Positions 5,998 through 8,363 of a stretch of DNA of 8,363 nt are shown here, piece by piece; position 1 is the stretch's first letter; each line of letters opens with the position of its first letter. A program made the position numbers and the translations under genes. Origin of the DNA: Bacteroidetes bacterium CG2_30_32_10 (GTDB lineage Bacteria; Bacteroidota; Bacteroidia; Bacteroidales; CG2-30-32-10); assembly GCA_001872995.1 (NCBI GenBank), contig MNXO01000181.1, forward strand, positions 1 through 8,363, written 5' to 3'. The notes under the pieces are model-generated. The model had not been told where the DNA came from, did no database searches, and was given only the letters and a program-made list of their open reading frames with translations.

Positions 5998-7089
5998 ATA
6001 TCGAAATTATTCACTACTGCAATTATTGTTACTTCCTTGTTATTAATAGTTCTGCCATCGTGCAAAAAAGATAAAAAAGAAGAACCTGCTCCTGTTGTAG
6101 TAAAGAAATATACTACTGCCGAATATATTGGTAGTTCTTACCTCACAATGTCAAGATATCTTGCTACTGCCTCTGCCGCTGGTAATAAAATTCTTTTTGC
6201 AGGAGGAACAAATGGTGGTTCGGTGTATTTTAATAATGTTGAAATTTATGATGTGGTTACTGGCGAATGGAAAAACTCGCAGTTGAGCCAGAGTAGGTTT
6301 GAACTGGCTTCAGCTTCAATTGGAAAGAAAATATTTTTTGCTGGAGGTAGGTATTCTAGTGGATATTCAAAAATAGTAGATATTTATGATGTTGAAACAG
6401 GCTTATGGACTTCTTCCTTCTTAAGTGAAGAACGTCGGTGTCTTTCAGCTGCAGGTGACAAGGTTTTATTTGCTGGAGGTTTCTCAGGAACTTATTCTAA
6501 AACTGTTGATATTTATAATGCAACATCCGGTTTGTGGACTACAGCCCAACTTAGTGAGGGCAGAGATTATTTGGCTGCAGCAGCTGCCGGAAATAAGGTT
6601 CTTTTTGGTGGAGGCTCCACTGGTTCTATTTCTGTAAGCACGGTAGATATTTATGATGTTACTACTGGTGCTTGGACTGTCTCTCAACTTAGTGAAGTTA
6701 GATGTTTTTTAACGGCTACCGCTTCTGGTTCTAAAGTGTTTTTTGCAGGTGTTGCCACCAATTCTGATTTATCTGATGTGGTTGATATTTATGATGTGAA
6801 TACGGGTGTTTGGACCGTGGCTCACTTGAGCGAAGCCCGAAGAAATTTATCGGCTGCTGCTATCGGAAATATTGTTCTTTTCGCTGGTGGGAGAAATATA
6901 ACTGGAAGGTCTGATGTGGTTGATATTTATGATGTGAATACGGGTGTTTGGTCCACGACTCATTTAAGCGAAGCACGTTCTCATTTAGCTGGTGCTGCTA
7001 TTGGCGATAAATTTTGTTTTGCTGCTGGGCTTAATGGTCCCGATTGGGCTGATGTTTCCAATAAGGTGGATGTGTTTCAATTGAAATAG
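5998..7089 (+). CDS. Kelch-repeat lipoprotein (start codon uncertain: ATA at 5998 or TTG at 6037)
   Basis: This is a predicted envelope lipoprotein carrying a kelch beta-propeller. From 5998 the frame reads I-S-K-L-F-T-T-A, then a hydrophobic run and the lipobox LPSC at codons 19-22. That is a complete type II signal peptide, but its first codon is ATA, with a stop just before at 5995-5997. The only conventional alternative, TTG at 6037, leaves eight residues before the cysteine and no positive N-terminus. After C22 comes a KKDKKEE segment, a charged tether like those of Bacteroidota surface lipoproteins. The rest is seven kelch-type units of about 46-48 residues, each with an R-xxLxxA strand, LFAGG and VDIYDVxTGxW. 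The seventh ends at VDVF without its final strand, which the N-terminal segment could supply to close the ring. Unit 3 is two residues short. The function is probably ligand or glycan binding, but the sequence does not show this. Total length from 5998 is 363 residues. Confidence 0.85.
   Translation: MSKLFTTAIIVTSLLLIVLPSCKKDKKEEPAPVVVKKYTTAEYIGSSYLTMSRYLATASAAGNKILFAGGTNGGSVYFNNVEIYDVVTGEWKNSQLSQSRFELASASIGKKIFFAGGRYSSGYSKIVDIYDVETGLWTSSFLSEERRCLSAAGDKVLFAGGFSGTYSKTVDIYNATSGLWTTAQLSEGRDYLAAAAAGNKVLFGGGSTGSISVSTVDIYDVTTGAWTVSQLSEVRCFLTATASGSKVFFAGVATNSDLSDVVDIYDVNTGVWTVAHLSEARRNLSAAAIGNIVLFAGGRNITGRSDVVDIYDVNTGVWSTTHLSEARSHLAGAAIGDKFCFAAGLNGPDWADVSNKVDVFQLK
6772..6813 (+). repeat. Exact 42-base direct repeat within the kelch gene, copy 1
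   Basis: This 42-base stretch encodes SDVVDIYDVNTGVW in the fifth kelch unit and is identical to 6910-6951. The copies are 138 bases (46 codons) apart, exactly one kelch unit, while other units differ at many synonymous positions. This indicates a recent duplication or gene conversion between neighbouring repeats. Confidence 0.9.
6910..6951 (+). repeat. Exact 42-base direct repeat within the kelch gene, copy 2
   Basis: This is the second identical copy of the 42-base segment, in the sixth kelch unit. Identity stops at both edges (A versus G before, A versus T after), but the following bases, which begin the next unit, remain clearly similar. Confidence 0.9.
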
Positions 7090-7108
7090 AAACAACTCCT
7101 ATTCTAAA

Positions 7109-7131
7109 TCCTTTCCCCAAAGGAGAAAGGA
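7109..7131. repeat. C/G-rich hairpin element downstream of the kelch gene
   Basis: TCCTTTC at 7109-7115 pairs with GAAAGGA at 7125-7131. Inside, CC (7117-7118) pairs with GG (7122-7123) around an AAA loop. It starts 20 bases after the kelch stop codon and stands out from the AT-rich surroundings. No T-tract follows directly, so it is not a standard terminator. It resembles small dispersed intergenic hairpins I have seen in Bacteroidota genomes, but copy number cannot be judged here. Confidence 0.5.
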
Positions 7132-7181
7132 CTTCGCCATTTGTTTTTCAAATTTGAATATAAAATATTTAAAACAAATAT

Positions 7182-7214
7182 AAAAAAAAGGCTGGATGTT
7201 CTCCAGCTTTTTTT
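7182..7214. terminator. Bidirectional rho-independent terminator
   Basis: GCTGG (7191-7195) and CCAGC (7203-7207) form a stem with a 7-base loop, flanked by eight A on the left (7182-7189) and seven T on the right (7208-7214). The A and T tracts can extend the stem. Read rightward it ends in a T-tract after the kelch gene; read leftward it also ends in T after the convergent gene, whose stop is at 7237-7239. It fits a shared terminator between convergent genes. Confidence 0.85.
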
Positions 7215-7236
7215 CGTACCACATCATACCATCCCT

Positions 7237-8130
7237 TTATAGAATGCTAATTTCTATTTCTGCCTCTTCGTTATCATCCAGATTTACCACAAACATATAA
7301 CGGTCATCAAAAGCACCCAAATCAACCAACGTACATTCTTTCTCTTCGTTGGGTTGTAATTTAAATTTTGGGGTAGCAGGAGGGGGGCTGTCTTTTGCGC
7401 TGGTAGTATATATGCCAATTTCAGCATTCCCATTGTTAAAGATTAAAAATTTGGTAGTAGCATCAAACGAAAGACCTGCTTCTTTTATTTCTTTGGCAAT
7501 AAGAAGTAAGGTATAAACATTGTTTGGGCTATCTTCCTGGTTCTTTTTCTTTGCACGAATGATATCTAAAGGGAAGAAACTTGAAATTTGTTCGCTGTCT
7601 ATTTTATAATGGTTCATCAGCAAACCTAAATTGCCATATAACATTTGACCAATAGCTATTCGGGCAGCTTCTAATTCCTTAGAAGAAATTTTAATGATTG
7701 TTTGGTTGTTTTGATGTGCAATAAGTTCGTCATGCACCAGTTTATAGTAATTGGTAATTTCTGTTTTTAGTGCTGCCAAAGCAGCGAATTTGCCTAATCT
7801 GCCTGCCAAAGCCGATAGTTGTTCTACTCTTTGTTCAAAAGTGCCATGGTAAAAAATTGATTTTCCACTGGGGAAGATGCTACGATAATTAGGTGTTTTT
7901 TCCAAAAAAACAACCTGTACTATAGCATCCCAGGCTCTTAACTTTTCTACAAATTCATTAAAATACAATGAAAGTTGAGAAGTTTCTCCTTTCGAAAGTC
8001 CTTGGGCTATCTTCCAATTGTCATATTTTTCGAGGTAGGTATCGAAAAACGGTTTAAAATCGGCATATAAGGTGCCAAAAAACGAATCGCTTTTTACGCC
8101 TATCCAATGCCGAAAAGTGATGTGTTGCAA
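7237..8130 (-). CDS. Hypothetical two-domain protein of unknown function
   Basis: I cannot assign this 297-residue protein to a named family. It has no signal peptide or membrane segment and is probably cytoplasmic. Residues 1 to about 195 look mainly helical, rich in aromatic residues near the N-terminus (FRHWIG, FFGTLYADF), with a KLRAWDAIVQVVF segment at 63-75 and LYGNLGLLMNHY at 164-175. A charged linker at about 193-203 (AKKKNQEDSPNN) and a further helix lead to a beta-rich C-terminal region from about 226. That region is interrupted by SPPPATP at 248-254 and ends very acidic (LDDNEEAEIEI). The start is TTG at 8130: an in-frame stop lies at 8134-8136 and no ATG occurs until residue 163, so the start is constrained but non-standard. 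Continuous coding with protein-like composition supports a real gene. It converges on the kelch gene across a shared terminator. Confidence 0.8.
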   Translation of the reverse strand: MQHITFRHWIGVKSDSFFGTLYADFKPFFDTYLEKYDNWKIAQGLSKGETSQLSLYFNEFVEKLRAWDAIVQVVFLEKTPNYRSIFPSGKSIFYHGTFEQRVEQLSALAGRLGKFAALAALKTEITNYYKLVHDELIAHQNNQTIIKISSKELEAARIAIGQMLYGNLGLLMNHYKIDSEQISSFFPLDIIRAKKKNQEDSPNNVYTLLLIAKEIKEAGLSFDATTKFLIFNNGNAEIGIYTTSAKDSPPPATPKFKLQPNEEKECTLVDLGAFDDRYMFVVNLDDNEEAEIEISIL

Positions 8131-8363
8131 TGCTCAACATCCGTTTAAAACTCTTTTTTGTTACACTTAGGAAAGTGTTTAAAATAAAACTCCATGATGC
8201 TTTCATAATACATAAAATTTAGTTAAACAATAATTTAATCTAATGATGTTACATCATTTTAATTATTGAACGTTTGAAATGAAACCTAAATTCAAGTAAT
8301 TAATGCAACTTTTAACGAGGAAAACAATTTATTAATATTTTTCAAGACAAAGGAGAAAGAAAA
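8131..8363. other. Intergenic region without a convincing gene
   Basis: This AT-rich stretch lies upstream of the leftward orphan gene. It contains a 17-bp dyad at 8242-8258 and a 22-codon leftward ORF (8145-8213) of doubtful reality. At the very end a purine-rich AAGGAG (8350-8355) sits eight bases before the window edge, which could be the ribosome-binding region of a rightward gene starting outside. No exact TAnnTTTG element was found in either direction; TATTTTTC at 8336-8343 is one base off for the rightward strand. Confidence 0.6.
8242..8258. promoter_or_regulatory. 17-bp perfect dyad, possible operator
   Basis: AATGATGT and ACATCATT are exact reverse complements separated by a single T. 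The dyad lies 112 bases upstream of the orphan gene's TTG start and about 105 bases before the right edge, so it could serve one or both directions. No T-tract suggests termination. The size and symmetry fit a dimeric helix-turn-helix regulator site, but no family is recognised. Confidence 0.35.

Noticed and set aside
6410..6475. Possible frameshift in kelch unit 3, which looks shorter than its neighbours
   Set aside because: The difference is a clean loss of two codons; the frame and downstream motifs continue intact.
6425..6687. Two alternative-frame ORFs within the kelch gene
   Set aside because: The kelch frame is continuous here with conserved repeat spacing; the other frames only mirror repeat structure.
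6150..7089. Regular spacing of similar blocks that might suggest a CRISPR or tandem DNA array
   Set aside because: The period of about 138 bases is a whole number of codons, and the blocks encode kelch units in one open frame; spacers are not unique DNA.
8350..8355. AAGGAG near the right edge as proof of a rightward gene
   Set aside because: No start codon follows within the window, and Shine-Dalgarno sequences are not typical of the other genes here; kept only as a hint.

Overview
The window is AT-rich bacterial chromosome from a member of the Bacteroidota, probably a Flavobacteriia, Chitinophagia or Sphingobacteriia-type lineage. Three things point there. A DUF4290 protein, a family I know from Bacteroidota, sits directly upstream of murA. 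Start codons have A-rich leaders without Shine-Dalgarno sequences. Several intergenic gaps carry the Bacteroidota-type -7 promoter element TAnnTTTG. The genus cannot be fixed from this sequence alone.

Layout. Six genes read rightward: a YigZ/IMPACT-family protein (81-695), a UvrD/PcrA-type DNA helicase (808-3123), a DUF4290 protein (3279-3908), murA for the first committed step of peptidoglycan synthesis (3971-5275), a secreted TlpA/ResA-like thioredoxin (5353-5922), and a lipoprotein built of kelch repeats (about 5998-7089). A bidirectional hairpin terminator (7182-7214) separates them from a convergent leftward gene of unknown function (7237-8130). The last 233 bases hold no convincing gene. 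They contain a 17-bp dyad, and the window ends with a purine-rich AAGGAG stretch that may be the leader of a rightward gene beginning just outside.

The genes do not form one pathway. The left part is mostly housekeeping (protein of unclear role, DNA repair, cell wall), and DUF4290-murA is the pair most likely to be functionally linked. The right part is cell-envelope and accessory: an exported redox protein, a kelch beta-propeller lipoprotein and an orphan cytoplasmic protein. Gaps of 60-160 bases, most with their own promoter-like element, suggest mainly individual transcription rather than a tight operon.

Points of interest. MurA has Asp at the position of the fosfomycin-target cysteine. 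The kelch lipoprotein lacks a normal start codon exactly where its signal peptide should begin (ATA instead of ATG). Two kelch repeats share an exact 42-base stretch. Perfect palindromes overlap the putative murA promoter and lie upstream of the orphan gene. I see no CRISPR array, transposon, phage or recognisable new multi-gene system.
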